A stretch of DNA of 36,366 bases from an uncultured Collinsella sp. (GCA_958413765.1 CATYVH010000016.1:1-36366), one strand, 5' to 3'; positions 15,000 to 23,222 are shown, counted from the first letter of the stretch. The notes: a model not told the origin generated them from the letters alone. A program made the numbers and translations.

Positions 15000-16067
15000 A
15001 TGCGCGACAAGCTCGAAAAGATCATCAAGGCCTATGAGGAGCTCGAGAAGAAGCTTTCCGACCCGGCCGTTGCCTCCGACATCAAGGAGTTCACGCGTCT
15101 CAACAAGGAGTACGCGCACCAGTCCGACCTCATCGCCGCCTCGCGCGAGTACATCGGCGCGCTCGATGACATCGAGGCTGCCAAGGAAATGCTCCACGAT
15201 ACTACCGATGCCGATGAGAAGGAGATGCTCCAGATGGACATCTCCGAAAACGAGGCCAAGCTTCCCCAGCTCGAGGAAGACATTAAGTATATGCTCATCC
15301 CGAGCGACCCCAACGACGACAAGAACACCATCGTCGAGATTCGCTCCGCCGCCGGTGGCGACGAGGCGGCCATCTTCGCCGGCGACCTGTACAAGATGTA
15401 TCAGCGCTTCTGCGAGTCGCGCGGCTGGAAGACCACCGTGCTCGATTCCAGCCCCAGCGAGGCCGGCGGCTTTAAGTCCATCGAGTTCAAGGTCGAGGGC
15501 GACCGCGTCTACTCCGTCATGAAGTTTGAGTCCGGCGTACACCGTGTCCAGCGCGTTCCCAAGACCGAGTCCCAGGGCCGTATCCAGACCTCCACGGCAA
15601 CCGTCGCCGTGCTTCCCGAGGCCGAGGAGATCGACGTCCAGATCAACCAGTCTGACCTGCGCATCGACACTTACTGCGCTTCGGGCCCTGGCGGTCAGTG
15701 CGTTAACACCACCTACTCCGCCGTGCGCATCACCCACCTGCCCACCAACACCGTGGTGCAGTCGCAGGAGCAGCGCTCCCAGATTCAGAATCGCGAGGTC
15801 TGCATGCAGATGCTGCGCGCCCGTCTGTACGAGATGGAACTCGAGAAGCAGCAGGCAGAGCTTGGTGCCGAGCGCCAGAGCCAGATCGGCCACGGCAACC
15901 GTTCCGAGAAGATCCGTACCTACAACCAGCCCCAGGACCGCGTGACCGATCACCGCATCGGTTTCAACTCCACCTACAATGGCGTCCTCCTGGGCGACCA
16001 GCTCGGCACCGTCATCGAGGCGCTCGCCGCCGCCGAGCGTGCCGAGAAGCTGGCACAGGCAGTCTAA
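15000..16067 (+). CDS. prfA: Peptide chain release factor 1
   Basis: A 355-residue class I release factor that recognises UAA and UAG and triggers peptide release. The stop-codon-reading tripeptide region is VPKTESQGRIQTST (PxT, here PKT) near residue 189. The catalytic GGQ loop is ASGPGGQCVNTT near 228, where Gln is the target of PrmC methylation. The length is standard. The residue after GGQ is Cys where His or Ser is more usual. ATG 15000 lies 7 nt after AAAGGAG. The prmC gene is 589 nt downstream, separated by a structured repeat and an AT-richer stretch. Confidence 0.97.
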   Translation: MRDKLEKIIKAYEELEKKLSDPAVASDIKEFTRLNKEYAHQSDLIAASREYIGALDDIEAAKEMLHDTTDADEKEMLQMDISENEAKLPQLEEDIKYMLIPSDPNDDKNTIVEIRSAAGGDEAAIFAGDLYKMYQRFCESRGWKTTVLDSSPSEAGGFKSIEFKVEGDRVYSVMKFESGVHRVQRVPKTESQGRIQTSTATVAVLPEAEEIDVQINQSDLRIDTYCASGPGGQCVNTTYSAVRITHLPTNTVVQSQEQRSQIQNREVCMQMLRARLYEMELEKQQAELGAERQSQIGHGNRSEKIRTYNQPQDRVTDHRIGFNSTYNGVLLGDQLGTVIEALAAAERAEKLAQAV

Positions 16068-16069
16068 GT

Positions 16070-16233
16070 TCCGCCGTTCTACCGAACGGCGGACCAGCCG
16101 ACGCTGCGCGCCGTCCAGAGCGACAATTTGTCATTCAAAAGGCAAGGCATGACCAGAAGGTCTATGCCTTGCCTTTTTCATGCCAACTTGTTCGCTCTGG
16201 ACGTCGCTCGCTGGCATTGCCAAAACATCGGCG
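16070..16233. repeat. 164-nt structured repeat, copy 2 (after prfA)
   Basis: The layout is the same as at 10052-10215, offset exactly 6018 with no gaps. The first hairpin TCCGCCGTTC-TACC-GAACGGCGGA (16070-16093) is perfect here. The outer arms read CGCCGTCCAGAGCGA and TCGCTCTGGACGTCG, so two stem pairs changed on both sides relative to copy 1. The inner terminator is AAAAGGCAAGGCATGACC (16137-16154), AGAA, then 16159-16178 ending in TTTTT. Confidence 0.85.
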
Positions 16234-16656
16234 TTTCCTTGGTTGTCAAATGATCCGTAGGGAGTCATTGGGGACATTGCTTTGAGATGTTATTCAATCG
16301 GTTTTGATGGCCTTTGAGCTGCTTACCTGCTTAAAGCAATTAACGGCATGCATCTGCAATTGAAAATATTGCTCGAAAAAACGTCCAAGAAATCGCGGGG
16401 CGATTTTTGATGGGTCGTGCGTCAAGCGATGTGGCAAGTTCTTGGTTAGATATTGGTCAGTTTTGGGGCAACCTTGCCAAAAGCTTGACGAATGCAAATT
16501 TAGACGTCAGCGAATGAACACTTTGAGCGAGCTCGGTGCAAAATTCTGGGCTGATTCTCGATAATCGCCTTCAATCGCCCCTTGCCAAGCGCTGGCCTCG
16601 CTTACAATCTGCTCCGACATTCGCGCGCCGTCCGGCGCTTAAGAGGGGAGGGCCCC
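16234..16656. other. AT-richer intergenic stretch with a possible gene remnant
   Basis: This 423-nt stretch is visibly lower in GC than its neighbours. On the minus strand 16294-16497 stays open for 67 codons (TTG start, LGRFFEQYFQLQMHAVNCF in the middle) but has no good ribosome-binding site and no family I recognise. It may be the remnant of a transferred or decayed gene. The last 75 nt carry a possible promoter for prmC. Confidence 0.45.
16582..16608 (+). promoter_or_regulatory. Possible prmC promoter
   Basis: TTGCCA (16582-16587) and TACAAT (16603-16608) are 15 nt apart, shorter than ideal, and lie 48 nt before the prmC start. The -10 box is good; the -35 is only plausible. Confidence 0.4.
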
Positions 16657-17907
16657 ATGGCAAACGAGATTTGGACCATCAAGCGTTGTCTCGAGTGGAC
16701 CAAGGAGTACCTGGCCGAGCGCGGCGAGGAGCACCCCCGTCTTTCTGCCGAGTGGCTGCTGTGCGCCGCCACGGGCCTGGCGCGCATTGACCTATATATG
16801 CGTATGGACGAGACGCTTAACGCGGCCCAGCTCGAGACCATGCATGCGGCCGTTGTCCGCCGCGCTAAGGGCGAGCCGCTGCAATACATCACGGGCAGCA
16901 CGCAGTTTCGCATGATCGACGTCGCGTGCGCCCCCGGTGTGCTCATTCCGCGCCCCGAGACCGAGATGCTCGTCGAGGAAGTCCTCAATTATCTGGATGC
17001 CGAGGTACTGAGCCCCGAGGCCGCTGCCCGTCAGCGTGTTGAGCTGCCTTGGAACGATGAGGTCGAGCAGGCACGCAAGGCCGAGGCCGCATTGGCCGAC
17101 GAGCGAGCGACGGCCGAGCGCCGTGCCGCCAACCTCACAGCTGCCGACGAGGCGGCGCTAGGCGGCGATGTGCTGGGCAGTCGCGCTTATGCCGAGGAAC
17201 TGGCCGATCGCGAGGCCGAGGAAGCCGCCGCGCAGGCGGCAGAAGCCGAAGCCGCAAAAGCCGCCGAGCCCGAGCTCGACGAATACGACATCGCCATCGA
17301 GGGCGCCGACCAGGAGACGGTTTCAGCTCAGGATGCCGCTGCGCCTGCCCCAGCCGAGCCCCGCACTGCCCGCGTTCTCGAGGTCGGCTGCGGCACGGGC
17401 TGTATCTCGCTCTCGATCGCCTGGGAGCGTCGCGGCCACGTCACCTGCACTGCTACCGATATCGAGCCGCGCGCCATCGACCTTGCTACCAAAAACCGCG
17501 ATGCGCTTGGCCTCACGTCCGACGAGGTCGCCTTCAGCCTCACGAACCTGGTGAGCTCCATTCCCCGTGAAGAGTGGGGCACCTTTGACGTACTCGTCTC
17601 CAACCCGCCCTACATCCCCACCGATGTCATGCGCTCGCTGCCGCACGAGGTCAAGGACTTTGAGCCCGATCTGGCGCTCGAGGGCGGTGCCGACGGCCTC
17701 GATATCTTCCGCCGCCTGCTCAACGCGGCGCCCTACATGTTGCGCGCCGGCGGCCTGTTTGCCTGCGAGCTCTACGAGGGCGCGCTCGACGCTGCGGCCG
17801 AGCTCTGCCGCCAAGCGGGTCTGTCGGACGTGCGCATCGTCCACGACCTCACCGATCGCCCCCGCATCGTCCGAGCCATCGTCACCGAGCCCAAACAGCG
17901 CCAGTAA
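16657..17907 (+). CDS. prmC: Release factor glutamine methyltransferase with large insertion
   Basis: PrmC methylates the GGQ glutamine of release factors using S-adenosylmethionine. The N-terminal release-factor-binding domain ends in GVLIPRPETE (residues 94-103). The SAM site is VLEVGCGTGCISLSIA (240-255) and the active-site motif is NPPYIP (316-321). Between them, residues about 113-236 are a Glu/Ala-rich segment likely to be helical and charged (EAEEAAAQAAEAEAAKAAEP is its core). The usual link is only about a dozen residues, so the protein is 416 instead of about 280 residues. ATG 16657 follows GAGGGGAGGG. The reading frame is unbroken, so this is an insertion and not a frameshift. Confidence 0.93.
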   Translation: MANEIWTIKRCLEWTKEYLAERGEEHPRLSAEWLLCAATGLARIDLYMRMDETLNAAQLETMHAAVVRRAKGEPLQYITGSTQFRMIDVACAPGVLIPRPETEMLVEEVLNYLDAEVLSPEAAARQRVELPWNDEVEQARKAEAALADERATAERRAANLTAADEAALGGDVLGSRAYAEELADREAEEAAAQAAEAEAAKAAEPELDEYDIAIEGADQETVSAQDAAAPAPAEPRTARVLEVGCGTGCISLSIAWERRGHVTCTATDIEPRAIDLATKNRDALGLTSDEVAFSLTNLVSSIPREEWGTFDVLVSNPPYIPTDVMRSLPHEVKDFEPDLALEGGADGLDIFRRLLNAAPYMLRAGGLFACELYEGALDAAAELCRQAGLSDVRIVHDLTDRPRIVRAIVTEPKQRQ

Positions 17908-17921
17908 TATTTATTAACTGG

Positions 17922-17951
17922 TTAGCAAAAATTATAAATTAGTTTATAATT
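17922..17951 (+). promoter_or_regulatory. hicAB promoter with palindromic operator
   Basis: TTAGCA (17922-17927), a 17-nt spacer and a consensus TATAAT (17945-17950) form the promoter. AATTATAAA (17930-17938) and TTTATAATT (17943-17951) are perfect 9-nt reverse complements with a TTAG centre, and they cover spacer and -10. This is the expected place for autorepression by HicB. It is strikingly AT-rich against its surroundings. Confidence 0.65.
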
Positions 17952-17975
17952 AGGACGGCTGAAAGAGGTCGGCCC

Positions 17976-18161
17976 ATGCAACCTCCTACCTTTCGGGAAA
18001 TCATTGCCCTACTCAAGCACGATGGATTCGTGAAGGTCGCGCAAGTCGGTAGTCATGCTAAGTATGTTTCTGGTGACCGTGTTGTCACCGTGAACGGCTC
18101 TGGTGGTGATCGACCAAAGAAGGGCACGTGGGCAAGTATTCGTCGCCAAGCTGGATGGTAG
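17976..18161 (+). CDS. hicA: HicA-type mRNA interferase toxin
   Basis: A 61-residue toxin with the double-stranded-RNA-binding-like HicA/YcfA fold: FREIIALLKHDGFVKVAQVGSHAKYV. The His of GSHAKY (near residue 27) is the expected catalytic residue for mRNA cleavage. The C-terminus GTWASIRRQAGW matches the family ending. The length is typical of HicA. AAAGAGG stands 8 nt upstream of ATG 17976. The gene is followed by hicB after 11 nt, in the usual toxin-first order. Confidence 0.88.
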   Translation: MQPPTFREIIALLKHDGFVKVAQVGSHAKYVSGDRVVTVNGSGGDRPKKGTWASIRRQAGW

Positions 18162-18172
18162 TTGGAGGCAAA

Positions 18173-18619
18173 ATGAGGCAGCGATTTACCTATGACTGCG
18201 TTCTCATAAAAGAAGACGACGGTTACTGCGCTAGCTTCCCGCAGATTCCCGGCGCCTTTGCCGATGGCGATACGCGCGAAGAAGCGATTGCCCATGCTAC
18301 CGAGGCACTGATGGCGTTTTTGGCCGACGACCTCAACAACGGTTTGACTCCGGCAGGGTACGAACGCTCGGCCGAGGTCGTGGCCCTTTCAGTCGAAATC
18401 GACCACGAGGACGCTCGGGAAGCGGCGTGCCGAACATTTAAAGACGCAGCGCTGGACCTCAAAGTCTCCGCTCCGCGGATTACCGCGCTGGTCAAAGCCG
18501 GAAAGCTCGATGTTGAACTCGTCGACGGCCGTCGGATGATAACGATAGACAGCATCGAGCGCTACGCCGCCCAAGAACGCCACGCCGGCAGGCCAAAGAA
18601 GTTCGTCGCAGTCCAATAA
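18173..18619 (+). CDS. hicB: HicB-type antitoxin with C-terminal DNA-binding segment
   Basis: A 148-residue antitoxin. Residues 1-65 are the partial RNase-H-like HicB domain (YDCVLIKEDDGYCASFPQIPGAFADGDTREEAIAHATEAL) that covers the HicA active site. The rest is a DNA-binding segment that looks like an excisionase- or MerR-type winged helix (SAPRITALVKAGKLDVELVDGRRMITIDSIERY) and not the common ribbon-helix-helix or Xre domain. It would bind the palindrome at 17930-17951. ATG 18173 has GGAGG 5 nt upstream. Confidence 0.87.
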   Translation: MRQRFTYDCVLIKEDDGYCASFPQIPGAFADGDTREEAIAHATEALMAFLADDLNNGLTPAGYERSAEVVALSVEIDHEDAREAACRTFKDAALDLKVSAPRITALVKAGKLDVELVDGRRMITIDSIERYAAQERHAGRPKKFVAVQ

Positions 18620-18666
18620 CCCCCTCACTTTCACCGACTACTAGAGCCGCTCACCAAACCAACATG

Positions 18667-18735
18667 CGCTCTGGGCAAATAGGTTGAACGTTTCGTGCGA
18701 GAATGCCCCACAGTAAACAAACTTGCACCAGAGCG
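18667..18735. repeat. Octamer inverted repeat sharing the arm of the structured repeat
   Basis: CGCTCTGG (18667-18674) and CCAGAGCG (18728-18735) are reverse complements 53 nt apart, just before tsaC. The same octamer forms the base of the outer stem in the three structured repeats, in opposite order. It may be a degenerate relative or chance. Confidence 0.3.
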
Positions 18736-18753
18736 TAAGGGGCTGGCATACAC

Positions 18754-19497
18754 ATGCAGACGGTCTATCGGGTATACGAGGGAACGCGCGAGCCGCATCG
18801 GCTTGCCGTCGAGCGCACGGCCGAGGTGCTCGGCCGCGGCGGCCTGGCTTTGATCCCGACCGAGACCGTCTACGGTGTCGCCGTGGCAGTCAACGCCTTC
18901 TCGGACGCCGTGCCCCAAGATACAAGCGAATTCCCATCGTGGCCGCGCGATCCGCAGGCTGCCGTCAATAGCGCCGCAGTTCCTGCGCTCGGCACCGGCT
19001 ATCGCCGTATCTTCACTCTCAAGCAACGCGAACTCACGCAAACCGTCGCTTGGCTGGTCGATGGCGTCGAAGCACTCGACCGCTATGGCGTGGATATCCC
19101 GGAAGAGGCCCGCGTGCTTGCCCGACGATGCTGGCCGGGCGCCCTGACTATCGTGGTCAAGGCGGCCCCCTGCGTGCCGACCTTTATGCGCGCCGCCGAC
19201 GACACGGTGGCACTTCGCGCTTCGGCCTCGCCCGTGGTGCAGGCGCTCATCCGCGCCTGCGGCAGCCCTCTTGCCTGCACCAGCGCTAACACGCATGGCG
19301 CGCCCTCGCCGGCAAGCTTTGCCGCCGTCGAGGGTCGCATCCTGGAGGGGGTCGATGTCGCCGTCGACGCCGGTGAGACCCCGTGTCGCGACGCCTCGAC
19401 CATCGTGTCGTTTCAGCACGGCGAGCTCCAGATCCTGCGCCAAGGCGCACTTCCCGCATCAGAGATCGAACGGGTCCTGTCCGACCCGATGCAATAG
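18754..19497 (+). CDS. tsaC: Threonylcarbamoyl-AMP synthase (Sua5/YrdC family)
   Basis: A 247-residue Sua5/YciO/YrdC protein that makes threonylcarbamoyl-AMP from threonine, bicarbonate and ATP for the t6A37 modification of tRNAs reading ANN codons. Visible motifs are LIPTETVYGV (residue about 33), IFTLKQRE with the KxR ATP-binding element, WPGALTIVVKA, and CTSANTHGAPSP. Between TETVYG and the KxR element there are about 28 more residues than usual, rich in Pro, Ser and Ala. The start ATG 18754 follows AAGGGG at about 12 nt. glpK begins 13 nt downstream, so the two are probably one transcript. Confidence 0.88.
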   Translation: MQTVYRVYEGTREPHRLAVERTAEVLGRGGLALIPTETVYGVAVAVNAFSDAVPQDTSEFPSWPRDPQAAVNSAAVPALGTGYRRIFTLKQRELTQTVAWLVDGVEALDRYGVDIPEEARVLARRCWPGALTIVVKAAPCVPTFMRAADDTVALRASASPVVQALIRACGSPLACTSANTHGAPSPASFAAVEGRILEGVDVAVDAGETPCRDASTIVSFQHGELQILRQGALPASEIERVLSDPMQ

Positions 19498-19510
19498 AAA
19501 GGTTTAAGCG

Positions 19511-21052
19511 ATGTCGTTGAATCTGGGCAGCCTGGGCATGGAAGATGCCTCGTTTGACTTTGGCGGTTCCTACATCATGGCGCTCGACTGCGGCACCACC
19601 TCGGTACTTGCGACCATCGTCGACGAGTACGGCTGCATCGTCGCGCAGGCACGTCGCAGCGTCAAAACCAGCTTTCCGCGTCCCGGCTGGGTGGAGCAAG
19701 ACCCCATGGCGGTCCTTGCTAGCCAGATCGCCGTCATGATGGAAGTCCAGTTTAAGAGCGGTATCCACTCCGACCGCATTGCTGCCATCGGCATCTCCAA
19801 CCAGCGCGAGACCACGGTGGTCTGGGATCGCGTGAGCGGTCAGCCGATCTATAACGCTATCGTATGGCAGTGCCGCCGTACCGCACCTCTGATCGACGAG
19901 CTTGTCGAGCAGGGCGCAGAAGGGCTGGTGCGCTCCAGCACGGGACTCACGCTCGACCCGTATTTCTCGGCCTCCAAGGTGCAATGGATTCTCGACAACG
20001 TCGACGGCGCACGCGAAAGCGCGGCGGCGGGCGACCTCATGTTTGGCACCATCGATACCTGGCTCATCTACAACCTCACCGGCGGCCAGGTCTTTGCCAC
20101 CGACTACACCAATGCCAGCCGCACGGCACTCTTTAATATCCATACGCTCGATTGGGACGACGACCTGCTGGCACTCTTTGACGTTCCACGTTCCATGATG
20201 CCCGAGGTTCGCTGGAGCTCGGGCGACTACGGCCGCGTCGCGAGCGACATCATGACCAACATGCCGCCCATCATGGGCGTGGCGGGTGACCAACAGGCGT
20301 CGCTGTTCGGCCACTGCTGTTTCCGTCCCGGCCAGACCAAAAACACCTATGGCACGGGTTGCTTTATGCTCATGAACACCGGCGACGAGATCGTCGAATC
20401 CAAGAATGGCCTGGTCTCCACCATCGGTATCGCTGCGGACGGCAAAGTCAGCTATGCGCTCGAGGGCTCTATTTTTGCCGCCGGCTCAACGATGAACTGG
20501 CTTCGCAACAACATGGGCATCATCTCGAGCGTGAGCGAGTCGGCACAACTCGCCGCTTCGATTAGCGACAACGAGGGCTGCTACTTCGTTCCCGCCTTTG
20601 CGGGTTTGGGTGCTCCCTGGTGGGACCCGCATGCTCGCGGTATCGTGTGCGGTCTGACCGGCGCCTCGAGCCGTGCGACCATCGTACGTGCCGCCTGCGA
20701 ATCCATGGCATATCAGAGCTACGACGTGCTGCGCGCCATGGAGCAGGACGTGGGGCTTTCGATTGAGCGCCTGTCTGTCGATGGCGGTGCCTCGCGCAAC
20801 GAGTTCATCATGCAATTCCAGGCCGACCTGCTGGATATCCCCGTGCTGCAATGTGAGACGGTGGAGACCACGGCAATCGGTGCCGCGTACTTGGCGGGTC
20901 TTGCCGTCGGCTATTGGGAAGACCTGGAAGAGCTGGAGCAAAATGCCCAGATCGTTAGGACCTTCCTTCCCCACATGTCCGCCGAGCGCCGCGAGCAAAA
21001 CCTTGCGGGCTGGCGTGATGCAGTCAGGCGCTCGCTCAGCACCTCACAGTAG
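19511..21052 (+). CDS. glpK: Glycerol kinase
   Basis: A 513-residue FGGY-family kinase that phosphorylates glycerol to glycerol 3-phosphate. Diagnostic stretches are GWVEQDP, ISNQRETTVVWDRVSGQPIY followed by NAIVWQCRRTA, GTIDTWLIYNLTGG, YTNASRTALFNIH, GVAGDQQASLFGH and SVDGGASRNEF. A leader of about 20 residues precedes the phosphate-1 loop, which reads ALDCGTTS where ALDQGTTS is more usual. It has no glpF or glpD beside it; it sits behind tsaC with a GAAAGG site before ATG 19511. Confidence 0.95.
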   Translation: MSLNLGSLGMEDASFDFGGSYIMALDCGTTSVLATIVDEYGCIVAQARRSVKTSFPRPGWVEQDPMAVLASQIAVMMEVQFKSGIHSDRIAAIGISNQRETTVVWDRVSGQPIYNAIVWQCRRTAPLIDELVEQGAEGLVRSSTGLTLDPYFSASKVQWILDNVDGARESAAAGDLMFGTIDTWLIYNLTGGQVFATDYTNASRTALFNIHTLDWDDDLLALFDVPRSMMPEVRWSSGDYGRVASDIMTNMPPIMGVAGDQQASLFGHCCFRPGQTKNTYGTGCFMLMNTGDEIVESKNGLVSTIGIAADGKVSYALEGSIFAAGSTMNWLRNNMGIISSVSESAQLAASISDNEGCYFVPAFAGLGAPWWDPHARGIVCGLTGASSRATIVRAACESMAYQSYDVLRAMEQDVGLSIERLSVDGGASRNEFIMQFQADLLDIPVLQCETVETTAIGAAYLAGLAVGYWEDLEELEQNAQIVRTFLPHMSAERREQNLAGWRDAVRRSLSTSQ

Positions 21053-21175
21053 GGCTGCGATGGGCTGCTCGATACAACAAACCGCTAAACTAATGTATGG
21101 CGTGCGGTGGCGACATTGCTGCGCGCCTTGTCAGCAAGGCCGTTTTGCGGCCGCAACGAAAGGGGCAATCAACCC

Positions 21176-21823
21176 ATGACCGTCACCTACGATGCGTCCC
21201 GTGTGACGCTTGTCGATCATCCGCTCGTTCAGCACAAGCTGTCGATCCTGCGCGATAAAAACACCGGCACCAACCAGTTCCGCCAGCTCGTGCGCGAGCT
21301 TGCGCTCTTTGACGGCTACGAGGCCATGCGCGACCTGCCTATGGAAGACGTCGAGGTCGAGACCCCCATCACTACCGCCACGTTCAAACAGCTTGCCGGC
21401 AAGAAACTCGCCATCGTGCCCATCCTGCGTGCGGGCCTTGGCATGGTCGACGGCATCCTCGACCTGGTGCCCTCCGCTCGCGTGGGCCACATCGGCATGG
21501 AGCGCGACGAGGTCACCCACGAGCCGCATGAGTATTACTGCAAGATGCCCAAGGATATCGACCAGCGTATCTGCCTGGTTGTCGACCCCATGCTCGCCAC
21601 GGGCGGTTCGGCCGAGATGGCTATCAGCTACCTGCGCGAGCGCGGTGTCAAGGACATCCGCATGCTGTGCATCGTCGCCGCGCCCGAGGGCCTCAAGTCG
21701 CTGACCGAGAAGGATCCTGACGTACATATTTATACGTGCGCCATCGATGACCATCTCAACGAGGCCGCCTACATCGTTCCCGGCCTGGGCGACGCCGGCG
21801 ACCGCATCTACGGCACGCTCTAG
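21176..21823 (+). CDS. upp: Uracil phosphoribosyltransferase
   Basis: A 215-residue salvage enzyme converting uracil and PRPP to UMP. The family pattern is VTLVDHPLVQHKLSILRDKNTG at the N-terminus, PILRAGLGMVDGIL in the middle, the PRPP loop VVDPMLATGGSA near residue 137, and the uracil-binding end IVPGLGDAGDRIYGT. The length is standard. ATG 21176 follows AAAGGGG at about 10 nt; an in-frame extension upstream has no site. It lies alone between glpK and the ATP synthase operon. Confidence 0.97.
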   Translation: MTVTYDASRVTLVDHPLVQHKLSILRDKNTGTNQFRQLVRELALFDGYEAMRDLPMEDVEVETPITTATFKQLAGKKLAIVPILRAGLGMVDGILDLVPSARVGHIGMERDEVTHEPHEYYCKMPKDIDQRICLVVDPMLATGGSAEMAISYLRERGVKDIRMLCIVAAPEGLKSLTEKDPDVHIYTCAIDDHLNEAAYIVPGLGDAGDRIYGTL

Positions 21824-21864
21824 TCGCTGGGCTAAACGGCCGCGGCTGCAAATACGAAGAAACG

Positions 21865-21899
21865 GTGCGCGCGGACGAACAAAAGGCGACCGCGCGCAC
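21865..21899 (+). terminator. Hairpin after upp
   Basis: GTGCGCGCGG (21865-21874) and CCGCGCGCAC (21890-21899) are a perfect 10-bp stem with a 15-nt loop. No T run follows, so termination here is only probable. Confidence 0.45.
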
Positions 21900-22014
21900 T
21901 CCTGTTAACGGACGTTTTGCCCTGCAGGGTTCGAGAAAAACGTATTACCGTACCTGCGGCATAAAGAAGGTCTTAAGAAAACGAACAGGTGCGTATTAAC
22001 CGATGCTTTTTCGG

Positions 22015-22042
22015 TTGTACTTTAGCGATTGGCTCGTACAAT
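22015..22042 (+). promoter_or_regulatory. ATP synthase operon promoter
   Basis: TTGTAC (22015-22020), a 16-nt spacer and TACAAT (22037-22042) make a convincing promoter about 60 nt before the first gene of the operon. It fits an untranslated leader of about 55 nt. Confidence 0.6.
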
Positions 22043-22103
22043 AGTCACCAATGTTTGGCGGGAACTGTTCTGTGAAGCGTTAAAAAGGAAAGTGAGGACG
22101 CCA

Positions 22104-22415
22104 GTGTTTCAGATAGCCGATCTGCTCGCTATCGTTGCAGGCGCCATCGCGGGCGCAATTGCCTTCCTTCCCTTTGTCTTTACGCTCAAGCCGGTTCTTG
22201 ACGATAAGCAGAATGCGGACATGTTCAAGGGCATGGTGAGTCTGGCGGTCTCGGCAATCGCCCTGCTCGTCTTTACCTTGGTTGTGTTTGTGTTGTTCGG
22301 AGAGGCATTTCGCATGTTCCTCCTGGGCGAGGCGATCGGCTTCGTGGCCTTTATGGCCGCCTGCACGGTTCGCGTCGCCAAGGCGCTGCGAGATCCTCAT
22401 GAGGTCGAAAGGTAA
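22104..22415 (+). CDS. Small membrane protein at the head of the ATP synthase operon (AtpI-like position)
   Basis: 103 residues with about three membrane helices (LLAIVAGAIAGAIAFLPFVF; SLAVSAIALLVFTLVVFVLF; LLGEAIGFVAFMAACTV). It occupies the place of atpI/uncI, whose products help assemble the c-ring, but the sequence is too plain to assign. GTG 22104 is chosen because GAGG lies 6 nt before it and because a longer frame would begin inside the promoter. atpB follows after 3 nt, so translation is probably coupled. Confidence 0.65.
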   Translation: MFQIADLLAIVAGAIAGAIAFLPFVFTLKPVLDDKQNADMFKGMVSLAVSAIALLVFTLVVFVLFGEAFRMFLLGEAIGFVAFMAACTVRVAKALRDPHEVER

Positions 22416-22418
22416 GTC

Positions 22419-23222
22419 GTGGAAATTTTTGAAAAGCTGCCTGATGAGATTAATCATCTGGTCAGCGAGTTCAGCTCCACCCCTGTCGTGGGCGATCTGA
22501 GCTGCGGCATCACGCAGTACTCGTTTTGGCTGATCGTCTCCACGATCGTGCTCCTGATCGTCCTGGCCGTGTTCAAGAAGAAGCAGACCCTGGTTCCCAA
22601 GGGCTTCTTCGTCAACGGTTTCGAGTACATCATCGAGTACGTCGAGAACGATATCGGCAAGGGCGTCGTGGGTGAGAACTGGAAGAAGCACTTCCCGTTC
22701 CTGTGCTCGCTTTTCCTGTTCATCCTGATCAACAACATGATCGGCCTGATCCCGGGAATGAAGCCCGGCACCGGCGCAATCGGCTCCACCGCCGCACTCG
22801 CCATTTTCGCCTTCGTGTACTTCATCTACTACGGATGCAAGGCTCACGGCGTGATCGGCTACATCAAGAGCCTCGCCCCGCAGGGCGTGAGCTTCCCGAT
22901 GAACGTGCTCGTGTGGGTCGTCGAGCTTTTCTCGACCTTCCTGCGCCTCATCACGCTCGCCGTCCGTCTGTTCTGCAACATGTTCGCAGGACACGTGGTC
23001 ATGGGCTCGTTCGCCATCATGGCGAGCATGTTCATGCAGCCGCTGCTTCAGCAGGTTTCCGCGGCGCACGCCGTCGGCGCCCTGCCTTCGCTGGCCTGGC
23101 TTGCCATCCTCATCCTGATCTATGCGATCGAGCTTGTGGTCGGTGCTATCCAGGCTTACGTCTTCACGGTCCTTACCGCCGTGTATGTCTCTGAGGCAGA
23201 GGAGGTCGCGGAGGAGGAGTAG
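22419..23222 (+). CDS. atpB: F-type ATP synthase subunit a
   Basis: A 267-residue membrane stator subunit that forms the two half-channels for ions. The helix with the essential arginine is recognisable as LRLITLAVRLFCNMFAGHVV near residue 180, and the last helix pair is ILILIYAIELVVGAIQAYVFTVLTAVYV. GTG 22419 follows GAAAGG. The C-terminus is an acidic tail, EAEEVAEEE. A 124-nt gap separates it from atpE, the largest gap inside the operon. Confidence 0.95.
   Translation: MEIFEKLPDEINHLVSEFSSTPVVGDLSCGITQYSFWLIVSTIVLLIVLAVFKKKQTLVPKGFFVNGFEYIIEYVENDIGKGVVGENWKKHFPFLCSLFLFILINNMIGLIPGMKPGTGAIGSTAALAIFAFVYFIYYGCKAHGVIGYIKSLAPQGVSFPMNVLVWVVELFSTFLRLITLAVRLFCNMFAGHVVMGSFAIMASMFMQPLLQQVSAAHAVGALPSLAWLAILILIYAIELVVGAIQAYVFTVLTAVYVSEAEEVAEEE

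Noticed and set aside
16234..16500. An intact insertion sequence between prfA and prmC
   Set aside because: No transposase motif, terminal inverted repeats or target duplication could be seen; only an AT-richer remnant is supported.
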